A model generated the notes under the pieces. The model worked only from the letters and a program-made list of their open reading frames with translations, was not told the DNA's origin and made no database searches. The position numbers and the translations under genes were made by a program. From the NCBI GenBank assembly GCA_964588665.1, contig CAZPQQ010000001.1:62001-126000 (forward strand): a DNA stretch of 64,000 bases, in the 5' to 3' direction. This stretch comes from UBA2160 sp964588665 (GTDB lineage Bacteria > Chloroflexota > Dehalococcoidia > Lucifugimonadales > UBA1123). Position 1 is the stretch's first letter. Every line of letters starts with the position of its first letter. This document shows positions 26,414-34,123 of this stretch, in pieces.

Positions 26414-26947
26414 GTGCACGTAGTCGTAACGTTCATGATAAGCATGGCCATCATGCTGTCGGTGGTGCTCACCGTCGGCGATTCGCTGATCGAGACCTTC
26501 GGCGACGTTTCGACCGAATGGGTCGGGCAGCAAGACAGGATCGAAGACCAGGCGGACACGCGCGTAACCGGCCCGTTCGGACTCGAGATCACCGCGAGTT
26601 CCACCGTGCAGGTCACACTCATCAACGACGGCAAAGAGCCCCTGGCAATGTTCGACGACTGGGATCTCATTTTCGAAGTCCAAGAATCCCCAGGCATCGA
26701 CGTGGTCTATCTCACCTACAGCTCGACGACGCCTCCGGCCACCGGCGCCTGGGCAATCGAGGGTCTTTACCTGAACGCTTCTTCATCGACTCCCGAGATC
26801 GTGGAGCCCGGTGTATTCAACCCCGGCGAGGAGATGGTCATCATCGCGAACCCGTCCCCTTCGGTCGTCGCCGACACGTACGACCGAATCACCTTCGTGA
26901 CAGACAACGGAACAGTAACGAAAGTGATCTTCAAGGTGAACCCGTAG
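26414..26947 (+). CDS. Possible archaellin/pilin-like or FlaF/FlaG-like protein
   Basis: The 177-residue product has one N-terminal hydrophobic helix (VVVTFMISMAIMLSVVLTV) followed by a beta-rich extracytoplasmic domain with ASSTVQVTLINDGKEPL and NPGEEMVIIANPS. The helix plus the N-D-G strand pattern resembles archaeal flagellin-like and FlaF/FlaG stator proteins. Archaellum-type machinery has been reported in Chloroflexota, but none of its other genes is here. No prepilin cleavage motif is visible before the helix, and the GTG start lacks a ribosome binding site. The N-terminus may be misread or truncated. Confidence 0.5.
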   Translation: MHVVVTFMISMAIMLSVVLTVGDSLIETFGDVSTEWVGQQDRIEDQADTRVTGPFGLEITASSTVQVTLINDGKEPLAMFDDWDLIFEVQESPGIDVVYLTYSSTTPPATGAWAIEGLYLNASSSTPEIVEPGVFNPGEEMVIIANPSPSVVADTYDRITFVTDNGTVTKVIFKVNP

Positions 26948-27000
26948 GGGCAAACGACAGCCCAATCTAGGCCATATTCTCCTCGACACGTTCAAATTAC

Positions 27001-27054
27001 TCCGTTCGTGGTGAGCCTTATTCCGTTCGTGGTGAGCCTGTCGAACCACCTTGC
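27001..27054. repeat. REP-like element, two half copies
   Basis: The motif TTCGTGGTGAGCCT occurs twice in a row (27005-27018 and 27027-27040). The second copy continues to GTCGAACCAC, which pairs with the start as a short inverted repeat. It is of the same family as the copies at 32146-32222 and 63018-63315. Confidence 0.6.
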
Positions 27055-27208
27055 CGCGCCAAATTCCTCAATTCATAACGCGCGTTCGTCACCGCCCTCA
27101 ACGAGCTCCACAACCTCTCGTCCTCATGCGCCCCGCCCTCGAACCTTGCCCGAATTCGCCTCCCGCTGATACGCTTCCCGAAATCGTCAATCGGCAAGGA
27201 GACCGCCC

Positions 27209-28345
27209 ATGAACGATCACGGACGACGAGCGCTTGAGATTCTGGAGGAGCTCGGACGCAGGCCCGCCGCGCCGTTCCACGAAGGCGGACCCGCGCGATA
27301 CCTGGCCGCGTTCGCCCGCGACCTCGGAGTCGACGTGCAGGTCGACTCGTTCGGCAACGTGATCGCACACTACCGGAAAGGCTCGGACGACGATCGTCCC
27401 CCCGTGGCTTACGTCGCACACATGGACCACCCCGGCTACGAGATCGCGGAGATCCGCGACGACGGCGTCGTCGTCCGAGCGCTGGGCGGCGTGCCCGCGG
27501 CATCACTCCGAAAGCGGGTGCCGGTGCAGATCCTGATGCCTGACGGCAGCCGGCCACGCGGCGAGCTAACCCCGCCCGATGCGCCGCTGTCCGACGATCC
27601 GTCCCAGCGCCTGACGCTGCTCCAAGTCGAAGGCGACATCACCCTCGAGCCCGGACTGCCCGTCATCTTCGACCTGCCCGACTTCGAACTCGACGGCGAC
27701 TACATCAAAATGCGCGCCCTCGACGACCTCGCGGGATGCGCCGCCACGGCTGCCGCACTCGAACGGCTCGTCCACGAGTCAGCCGACGCCGACCTGTACG
27801 CGGTGTTCACGAGGGCAGAGGAGGGCGGGCTGTTCGGAGCGAGGCTGTTGGCCGAGGCCGGAACGCTGCCCCTCGACACGCTGGTCGTGTCAATCGAGTC
27901 CAGCCCCGTGATCCAGGGCGTCGCGCAGGGCGACGGTCCCGTCATCCGCACCGGCGACGCCATGTACACCTTCGACGCCGAGGCCGAGCAGATCCTGGCC
28001 GTCGCCGTCGAAACGATCCGAGAGCGCGACCCCGACTTCAAGCACCAGCGTCGCCTGATGAGCGGAGGCTCGTGTGAGGGCACCGCCTTCGCCGTCTTCG
28101 GCTATCGCGCCACCGGCCTCGCCTTCCCCCTCGTCAACCACCACAACGCGACCACGTCGATCCCCGACCCGGACGGCGACGTCGGCGCCGAGACCATCGC
28201 CTTCACCGACTTCCTAGGCGGCGTCGAGCTCCTGGCCGAAGCCGCCACAACCGCCAACCGCATCGACGACTCCCCCGTCCGCCAACGCATCCGCACAACC
28301 CCCGACGACGTGCGCCGCCGGCTGGAGGGGTCGGTGGGATGGTGA
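27209..28345 (+). CDS. M42 family (glutamyl/deblocking) metallo-aminopeptidase-like protein
   Basis: The 378-residue protein has the M42/M28-like metal sites: AHMDHPG, ALDDLAGCAA, the catalytic pair in TRAEEGGLFGA and a His in VNHHNATTS. M42 enzymes are large cytoplasmic assemblies that trim peptides. Here the usual H-x-D-E is HMDHPG and the last ligand region differs, so the substrate may be unusual. AAGGAG lies seven bases before the ATG. Its last 80 codons are repeated at 28966-29208, beyond a TIR-domain gene on the other strand. Confidence 0.87.
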   Translation: MNDHGRRALEILEELGRRPAAPFHEGGPARYLAAFARDLGVDVQVDSFGNVIAHYRKGSDDDRPPVAYVAHMDHPGYEIAEIRDDGVVVRALGGVPAASLRKRVPVQILMPDGSRPRGELTPPDAPLSDDPSQRLTLLQVEGDITLEPGLPVIFDLPDFELDGDYIKMRALDDLAGCAATAAALERLVHESADADLYAVFTRAEEGGLFGARLLAEAGTLPLDTLVVSIESSPVIQGVAQGDGPVIRTGDAMYTFDAEAEQILAVAVETIRERDPDFKHQRRLMSGGSCEGTAFAVFGYRATGLAFPLVNHHNATTSIPDPDGDVGAETIAFTDFLGGVELLAEAATTANRIDDSPVRQRIRTTPDDVRRRLEGSVGW

Positions 28346-28492
28346 GCAACACGGTTGACCTCGATGGGCGGCCGCGACAACTGGCGCACTATCATCTGCT
28401 CCGGTGCAGAAGGTCGTTGCGCGGCAACGTCGGACAATGTCGATTTGTGATAGTTAAGTAAGCCAACGCAACGATCGGCGGCGCTTGGGCGA

Positions 28493-28876
28493 TCAGTTCG
28501 TCAGATTGCCTAAGAAACTCCGAATCGGTTTCCATCTCCAGGAATGGATTTCGCCGGCGCCCCTCACGCCGCCGTACGCCTTGCCTTGCGGCCTGATTTG
28601 AAAGATCGGTTTGTTGAGTCTCTTCGCCATCTTCACTTCTTGGAGCACGCCCGGGGCATTATGGGTGTCCGGACCGACCAATACAATGACGGCGTCACTT
28701 CGGTCGATGGCTTTCTGAGCTGCCCCAACCCACACTGCCTCGTGATATGGACCTTTCAGTGAAGTGTCTTTGATCGTAAACAGCGAATCATATTGGCCTG
28801 CTTGCTCTATGAAACTGTCTTTCAAACCAGAATCGCGTTCGAACTCGAAGCTCACGAAGACTCGCACGACTGCCAT
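28493..28876 (-). CDS. ThsB-like TIR-domain protein (MTH538 type)
   Basis: The 127-residue protein is a compact Rossmann-like TIR fold of the kind found in Thoeris ThsB: VRVFVSFEFERDSG at the first strand, AIDRSDAVIVLVGPDTHNAP for the middle strand, and VLQEVKMAKRLNKPIFQIRPQ for the later helix and strand. In Thoeris, ThsB senses phage and makes a signal from NAD that activates ThsA. No ThsA-like gene is next to it, so it may act in another defence or toxin context. GAGGTGA precedes the ATG by about six bases. It is read opposite to the M42 gene and lies between the complete M42 gene and a partial second copy. Confidence 0.85.
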   Translation of the reverse strand: MAVVRVFVSFEFERDSGLKDSFIEQAGQYDSLFTIKDTSLKGPYHEAVWVGAAQKAIDRSDAVIVLVGPDTHNAPGVLQEVKMAKRLNKPIFQIRPQGKAYGGVRGAGEIHSWRWKPIRSFLGNLTN

Positions 28877-28965
28877 GGATTCACCTCAGCGTTGGCTTCT
28901 CTTGCAAAGACATTGCCAATGCAGGTCTTATCATACTCGACCGAGGTACGCCAGACGCGAGTGAG

Positions 28966-29208
28966 TACCGCGCGATCGGTCTCGCGTTCCAACTGGTCAA
29001 CCACCACAACGCCACCACCTCGATCCCGGACTCGGACGGCGATGTCGGCGTCGAAACCATCGCGCTCACCGACTTCCTCGGCGGCGTCGAGCTCCTCGCC
29101 GAAGCCGCCACAACCGTTAACCGCATCGGCGATTCCCCCGTCCGCCAACGCATCCGCACGACGCCGGAGGACGTGCGTCGCCGGCAAGAGGGGTCAGTCG
29201 GGTGGTGA
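28966..29208 (+). pseudogene. 3' fragment of a second M42 peptidase gene
   Basis: From YRAIGLAFQLV to the stop, this stretch repeats the end of the gene at 27209-28345. Over the 73 residues from FQLVNHHN to VGW, 65 match. The fragment has no start codon or ribosome binding site and cannot be a gene on its own. It forms a direct repeat with the end of the complete gene, with the TIR gene between the copies. Confidence 0.85.
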
Positions 29209-29406
29209 TGAGGGCTCTTCAGTGAACCACCTGCTGGCGCTTGATGGTCGACTGGCCGCAAGCTGTCGATTGAACGTAGCCTAGTTGCGAGTGGAATTTG
29301 TGCGGAAAACAAAATCAGGGCGGCGGATTGGTTTGCGATCGTCGCACCCGTGGCGATCATCACATGTTGAGGCTCAATTTGACTGACTCGAACCGGAAGG
29401 CGGCAC

Positions 29407-29910
29407 TCACTCGCTGGAATGCCAACTCGTTGAGAAATCCAAATTACGAACGAACCCAAACGTATTGTATGTTTCAATCCCGAATTTCTGACAGACATCG
29501 GGCAGATGTCGGTTTGCCCGTTGCCTACGTGGCTTTGAAACCTCAGTTGTCACCACGCATCTCTCGCTGGGCGCAACCAGGGCATAGGCAACCAAAAATG
29601 GATCGCGTCCGATCTTCTCGATTTCGTCGTCGGCGAGGTCATCGGCGTACCCCTCATCAATCACGCGAGCAACTAGTGACTCGACCACTTCCTCCGTGAA
29701 TAGGAGAGCCGTCTCTGTCGCATTGGTTCTGGCCCAATTCGTGAAATCATCTTTACCATCTTTGATCTCTTCGTAGATCTCGAGAGGGATCTTGGCTAGG
29801 TCATTCTCACCTATGTGAACGAGCCAATCCCAGAACTCAGGAACTCGACTGATCGGATAGTAATCTCGGTTTGCGTCGATAAGGACGTTTGCATCAAGTA
29901 GGTAGAGCAA
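29407..29910 (-). CDS. DUF4411 PIN-like protein (probable toxin)
   Basis: The 167-residue protein begins LYLLDANVLIDANRDYYP, with the first acidic residues of a PIN nuclease. Later acidic positions are seen in DDLADDEIEKIGRDPFLVAYAL, where the Asp of R-D-P-F is the third site. It ends with CQKFGIETYNTFGFVRNL. This is the DUF4411 family, which in many genomes is adjacent to an XRE-ImmA gene as here. PIN proteins cut RNA, and pairing with XRE-ImmA suggests a toxin-antitoxin unit. The start is TTG. It follows the ImmA part by 18 bases. Confidence 0.85.
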   Translation of the reverse strand: MLYLLDANVLIDANRDYYPISRVPEFWDWLVHIGENDLAKIPLEIYEEIKDGKDDFTNWARTNATETALLFTEEVVESLVARVIDEGYADDLADDEIEKIGRDPFLVAYALVAPSERCVVTTEVSKPRRQRANRHLPDVCQKFGIETYNTFGFVRNLDFSTSWHSSE

Positions 29911-29928
29911 TTGGCGATCTTATGGCGT

Positions 29929-30906
29929 TCAGCCGGCACTCAGGTCGAGGAGTTTTTGTACGTTCGTCGCTTTGATGCCCAATACTTTTCCGGCTTTCGA
30001 AGTCGTCAAGGCCCCTTCAGCCATTGCACGTCGTACAAATCCGAGTAACGCGGAGCCGATCCGATGCCGACGCACCACGTAGTAGTTTGGTCCACCATCT
30101 TGGTCGCGGGCATGGAGACGGCGCGACGCCCGGTTTCGGAGCCAATGGCTTCGGAATGTTGTGCTGAGTTGATTCCAAGTTTCATAGTCAATTTGACCAT
30201 TGCGAAAGAGCCCGTATGCGATCATGGAATTACTCAACTTCTTGTCGGTCGCGAAATCATTGACTTTGATTTCAATGGCTTCGAGAGAATTCGACCCTCC
30301 GATATTGAGCTGTGCAAGCTCCTCGTTGGGCAGAAGATATTCGCTGGCGACATCGTTGCAAAACCGCTCGACCGCCATCTCCGAACGTGCGCCGCTGACG
30401 CCTGTTTGTCCAAGCCACAGGTGAGTCAGTTCATGTAGCAGAATGAATGACCACGCCCCGCCAGCATCTTGATCATTAATTACGATGAAAGGCGCGACAT
30501 TATCCGCTATGGAAAAGCCGCGAAAGACCTCAACATCGATCGAGGTATGATAGCTGCCCAGGTTGCTCGTCAAGAGAACGAAGACACCAACCAATTCAGC
30601 TTTCGAGCGCAGAAGAGCAAATGCTTGGTCCGATGAGGATTGCCCACGCAACATCGAAGGCGCAACATCGAGCACACGGCGCATCGACTCAACTACGGCA
30701 GAGACCCCGTCGGATATCTCTGCTGAATCGACGAATGGCAAGGGTATAGCCTCATCTTCGTCTTCGAGTACGGCTCGAACCATGCTCTGTCTCGCAGAGA
30801 TATCTCTGGTAAGGGCGTCTAACAGAGCATTAGCTTGGACGGAGTAACTGTCAGGGAGAGTGCGGAAATCTTCGCCTCGGTCACCGTGCCGCGGTGGGGC
30901 CGACAT
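29929..30906 (-). CDS. ImmA/IrrE-type metallopeptidase part of a split XRE-ImmA gene
   Basis: The 325-residue part has the zinc peptidase motif HELTHLWLGQTG (H-E-x-x-H) and MAVERFCNDVASEYLLP with the third ligand Glu. Upstream of the ATG the same frame continues as WFKQYHRPLLTFYMSAPP, the standard join of fused XRE-ImmA proteins. The ATG here is therefore internal to the original gene. The helix-turn-helix part lies at 30938-31120 in another frame. ImmA-type peptidases cleave a repressor on a signal, which frees the partner toxin. It is followed by the DUF4411 gene. Confidence 0.88.
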   Translation of the reverse strand: MSAPPRHGDRGEDFRTLPDSYSVQANALLDALTRDISARQSMVRAVLEDEDEAIPLPFVDSAEISDGVSAVVESMRRVLDVAPSMLRGQSSSDQAFALLRSKAELVGVFVLLTSNLGSYHTSIDVEVFRGFSIADNVAPFIVINDQDAGGAWSFILLHELTHLWLGQTGVSGARSEMAVERFCNDVASEYLLPNEELAQLNIGGSNSLEAIEIKVNDFATDKKLSNSMIAYGLFRNGQIDYETWNQLSTTFRSHWLRNRASRRLHARDQDGGPNYYVVRRHRIGSALLGFVRRAMAEGALTTSKAGKVLGIKATNVQKLLDLSAG

Positions 30907-30937
30907 GTAAAATGTGAGAAGAGGGCGATGGTATTGC

Positions 30938-31120
30938 TTAAACCATCTTCACCAACAGGGGCCGCGTCGGTAACGTTTCACCTGCCTCAAGTTCCGCGAG
31001 GCGGTCGACTGCTCGAACGCCCCGCGCGTCGCGCAGCTTGAGCCTGTCGACGGCTTCCTCGCGTGTCAAGCCTGCCGTTTCTCGAGCCCATCGAAGTATG
31101 TCAGGATTGATCTTGGGCAT
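30938..31120 (-). CDS. XRE-family helix-turn-helix part of the split XRE-ImmA gene
   Basis: The 60-residue stretch (INPDILRWARETAGLTREEA, then RLAELEAGETLPTRP) is the DNA-binding head usual for XRE-ImmA proteins. It ends LLVKMV and TAA at 30938. Removing one T from the run just before the stop would give LVKMVKQYHRPLLTFY and join it to the peptidase part, for a protein of 396 residues. It is therefore either a frameshifted gene or a sequencing slip, not an independent regulator. Confidence 0.8.
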   Translation of the reverse strand: MPKINPDILRWARETAGLTREEAVDRLKLRDARGVRAVDRLAELEAGETLPTRPLLVKMV

Positions 31121-31446
31121 TGGGATCTCGGCGTTCTCGCTATGACTGAGCAGCTACGCTGAAGATTTCGGCGACCGTGTGCGCGGTCAGATCGTCCGAT
31201 ATTGTCCTGTATTATAGTCGCGATGGCGTGGGGTTTGGACGGGCACCAACCTAAGACTCTGAAAGCGATGTCGATGAGATGGCGACATCATAGTCCTGAG
31301 TTTCCATGTCGGTCAAACCCAACTCACCGAGAACGCCGATCCCGGATGAACGACTTCCTTGATTGACCCAGATTTGCTCGTATTAGCGGTAGCTCGACAG
31401 CGGCCCCTCTTCGATAGGCGTTGAGAGGCGGGAAGTTTTACCCCCC
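31121..31446. other. Intergenic region without a supportable gene
   Basis: Only short frames are seen on both strands. The promoter of the XRE-ImmA/DUF4411 unit should lie in 31121-31230, which includes the AT-richer stretch near 31200. Confidence 0.35.
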
Positions 31447-32106
31447 CTAAGCCTCGCTCACGTCCCACCCGTCCAGCGCCCAGTAGCCGACGCGGGGGAG
31501 TTCGGTGGAGGTGGGCAGGCCCTGGGCTCGTTTGAGGCGTTGGATGTTGAAGAGGTGGGTGATCTCTTCGAAGTAGATGTGGCGCATGGTGGCTTCGAGG
31601 AGCATGGCGCCTTTGCCGGGCTCGCCGGTGGGGGTGATTCCGGTTGGGTGGGCTTGCAGCATCAGGTCCCAGTGGGCGCCGCCCTGGTCTTGGACGTAGG
31701 AGTGAGCGCGCAGGAAGGCGACGTTGCGTTCGGCCAGCACGCGGCGGGCGAGGTCGATGCCCTGCTCCAGCTTTTCGAGGATGATCGGCAATTCGTAGTA
31801 CTTGTTGTCGTTCATGCGTCGGTCGAAGTCGGGGTGGTTGAGGTCGCCGACGTCATCGATGCCGTGCTCGTCGTTCGGGAACAGGGTGTCGCCCCAGCGC
31901 GAGATGAGCCAGCGGTACGTGAGAGACGCCATATGGCTGAGCTGGATGCGGATGCTCCACTCGGCCCAACCCCACTGGTCGGACGTGAAGTCGAGCTGCT
32001 CGTCGGTCAATCCCCGGACCTCCGAGGCGATGAGTTCGAACAGCGTGTCGTACTCGGGGAAGAGGACTGCGCCGGGGGCATCGTCCGAGACGGGTTGGGT
32101 CGTCAT
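31447..32106 (-). CDS. DinB superfamily protein
   Basis: The 219-residue protein has the four-helix DinB-like fold: LTDEQLDFTSDQWGWAEWSI with the first metal-binding region, QLSHMASLTYRWL, and MRHIYFEEITHLFNIQRLK with the H-x-x-x-H pair. The family includes metal-dependent thiol transferases and bacillithiol transferases, and also many of unknown role. AGGAG precedes the ATG at 32106 by eight bases. An earlier in-frame ATG lies inside a REP-like element and is rejected. A second DinB protein is at 51354. Confidence 0.82.
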   Translation of the reverse strand: MTTQPVSDDAPGAVLFPEYDTLFELIASEVRGLTDEQLDFTSDQWGWAEWSIRIQLSHMASLTYRWLISRWGDTLFPNDEHGIDDVGDLNHPDFDRRMNDNKYYELPIILEKLEQGIDLARRVLAERNVAFLRAHSYVQDQGGAHWDLMLQAHPTGITPTGEPGKGAMLLEATMRHIYFEEITHLFNIQRLKRAQGLPTSTELPRVGYWALDGWDVSEA

Positions 32107-32145
32107 TTGTGCACTCCTATCCTGGCGTCGCCAAAACCGTTCGTA

Positions 32146-32222
32146 GTGAGCTTGTCGAACCACCGCCCCGGGCCCTTCGACAGGCTCAGAGCCTGCCCTG
32201 AGATTTCCGAAGGGGCGAACGG
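32146..32222. repeat. REP-like element, inverted pair
   Basis: The copies TTCGTAGTGAGCTTGTCGAA and CTTCGACAGGCTCAGAGCC lie in opposite orientation and are followed by ttccgaaggggcgaacgg. They can form a stem. The element fills the space between the DinB gene and the PLP-enzyme gene. Confidence 0.65.
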
Positions 32223-32236
32223 ACGATGACAGATTC

Positions 32237-33205
32237 CTACGAGTACTTCGCCAGCGCCGACTTCAGGTGGTCCATCGATATGTTGCCGCCGCTCATGATG
32301 AGGGCGACTTTCTTGCCTTCGAGCCGGTCCTTGATCTTAATCGCGCCCGCCAACGATGCGGCGCCGGCATGCTCCGTGAGGTTGTGGGTTTTCTCGAGGT
32401 GGTGGATGATCGCTTGGTCCATCTCCTCTTCGGTGACCAAGATGAAGTCGTCGAGGTGCTCACGGAGGATGGCGAGCGTGAGCTCGAAGCCCGTGCCGGT
32501 GGCGAGACCCTCTGCCTGGGAGCGCATCGGCGCTTGCACGACTTTGCCCTCCTGCCAGGACAGGAACGCCGCCGGGGCCTGCTCGGCTTGCACCCCGATG
32601 ACCTGGACGTCCGGATTGACCGCCTTGGCAACGATGCACGCGCCGCACGCGCCGCTCCCGCCGCCCACGGGAACGACGATCACGTCGACGTCGGGTAGGT
32701 CTTCCATAATCTCCAGCGTGTACGTCCCGACTCCGGCGATGAGCAGAGGTTCGTTGACTGCGTCGATATACCTGTAGCCTTCCTCCCGCGACAGCCGGCC
32801 CACGAACTCACGGGTCTCGTCGTAGAAGGCGCCGTGGTGGACGACCTCGGCGCCTAGGTTGCGCATGGATTCGACCTTGCCTGGATTGGCTCCCTCCGGC
32901 ACTCCTACAATCGCTTTCGCGCCGAAGACCGACGCTGCATACGCGATGGACTGCCCGTGGTTGCCGCTGGACGCCGTCGACACGCCTCGGGCCAACTCTT
33001 CTTCGGACAGTTGAGAGAGGAGGTTGATGCCGCCCCTCATCTTGAACGCCCCCAACCGCTGGTGGTTTTCGTGTTTGACGTACACCTCTTGCGCGCCCAG
33101 CAGGTTTTCGAGCGCAATGTAGCGATGCAGCGAGGTTCGCGTTACGTAGCCGGCGATGCGTTTTCGGGCCTGGATGACATCGTGAATTGTGGGTGCTTGA
33201 ATCAA
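32237..33205 (-). CDS. Threonine/serine dehydratase-like PLP enzyme
   Basis: The 322-residue protein is a fold-type II PLP enzyme. The Schiff-base Lys is in GAFKMRGG (about residue 55), TASSGNHGQ binds the substrate, and VPVGGGSGACGA holds the phosphate. It lacks the C-terminal ACT-like part of biosynthetic threonine dehydratase, so it is closer to catabolic threonine dehydratase or to serine racemase and hydroxyaspartate-type enzymes. The start is TTG, with GGAGGAG eight bases upstream. It is a single-gene unit. Confidence 0.9.
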   Translation of the reverse strand: MIQAPTIHDVIQARKRIAGYVTRTSLHRYIALENLLGAQEVYVKHENHQRLGAFKMRGGINLLSQLSEEELARGVSTASSGNHGQSIAYAASVFGAKAIVGVPEGANPGKVESMRNLGAEVVHHGAFYDETREFVGRLSREEGYRYIDAVNEPLLIAGVGTYTLEIMEDLPDVDVIVVPVGGGSGACGACIVAKAVNPDVQVIGVQAEQAPAAFLSWQEGKVVQAPMRSQAEGLATGTGFELTLAILREHLDDFILVTEEEMDQAIIHHLEKTHNLTEHAGAASLAGAIKIKDRLEGKKVALIMSGGNISMDHLKSALAKYS

Positions 33206-33348
33206 GGTGCGATCTCCTCCGACGATGTTCCGTGCGATGCCGCGCCGTGCCCGTCACGGGAGCGGCTGCGCGAGTGTAGCTAAGGATACCGGTTTCGATT
33301 CGAAGGCGAAACCTAAGCGCGTCTGGACATCGCTGCATAGACTGCCGC

Positions 33349-33987
33349 CTAGTTGCCGCGGGCTTGTCTGATGCGGTCCACGTCAAGTTGGAGAGAGGTG
33401 GCGTTGTAGCCGAGTTCGATTGCGCGAGCTATGTCGGCGTCCGACAATTCGTCATTGTCGGCGATCGCGTGGGCCACGGCCCTGATGGCGTAGGCGCCCG
33501 GATTGTCGGGCTCCAGCAGTAGGGCGCGGTCGAGGCTTTCAATTGCCTGCGATAGCTGGCTAAGATTGATCAGCGTCGCGCCCTTGGCCACGTGTGCTTT
33601 GGCCAGGCTCGGGTCCAGAGTCGTCGCGCTCTCGAGGTCCGCAACCGCGCGCCATCCCTGATCCAGGTTCCCCCAAGTGAGGCCCCTGTTGTGGAACGCG
33701 TCCGCGTAGTCCGGCTTCAGCGCAATTGCGGCGTCGAAATCGTCGATTGCGGTTCTGAAGTTGCCGGCGTTGGCGTTCACGATGCCCCGATTGTAGTAAG
33801 CCTCGTGTCGATCCGGCTCCAGACTAATGACCTCCGAGAACTCGGATATGGCTGCTTCGAGCTCGCCGGCTTCCTGATGAGCGACGCCAAGATCGTAGTG
33901 CTCATCAGCCGCCGCATCCGGGTCCGTGCATGCCGCCGTCAGCGCCAAAGCTGCGATCACGATCGCTATGAGTCTCCAGCCAAGCAA
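33349..33987 (-). CDS. TPR-repeat lipoprotein
   Basis: The 212-residue product starts with a signal peptide and lipobox (IAALALTAACTDP). It is followed by TPR repeats with the patterns AYYNRGIVNANAGNF, AFHNRGLTWGNLDQG and a last one ending AHAIADNDELSDADIAR. TTG at 33987 is chosen because AAGGAGG lies seven bases upstream and the signal peptide then has normal length. An ATG 31 codons earlier would place a long charged stretch before it. It has the same build as the TPR lipoprotein at 20469. Confidence 0.8.
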   Translation of the reverse strand: MLGWRLIAIVIAALALTAACTDPDAAADEHYDLGVAHQEAGELEAAISEFSEVISLEPDRHEAYYNRGIVNANAGNFRTAIDDFDAAIALKPDYADAFHNRGLTWGNLDQGWRAVADLESATTLDPSLAKAHVAKGATLINLSQLSQAIESLDRALLLEPDNPGAYAIRAVAHAIADNDELSDADIARAIELGYNATSLQLDVDRIRQARGN

Positions 33988-34123
33988 AGTTTGGCCTCCT
34001 TGATGTTTCGTACGATCCGCGCCCCTGTCCGGTTTTACCAAGGCCTCTGTCTCGGCTCGGCTTGACTGTGATGCTAGCATGTGCACCAATGTACGCCAAC
34101 ACACGTGCCAGGGGGGCGTCAAT

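Noticed and set aside
26238..26423. 61-codon frame before the pilin-like gene
   Set aside because: A possible ribosome binding site is present, but the product has no known pattern. It is mentioned only as a possible frameshifted head.
28881..29498. Minus-strand frame across the M42 fragment
   Set aside because: It is the antisense of the duplicated M42 end and has no domain pattern.
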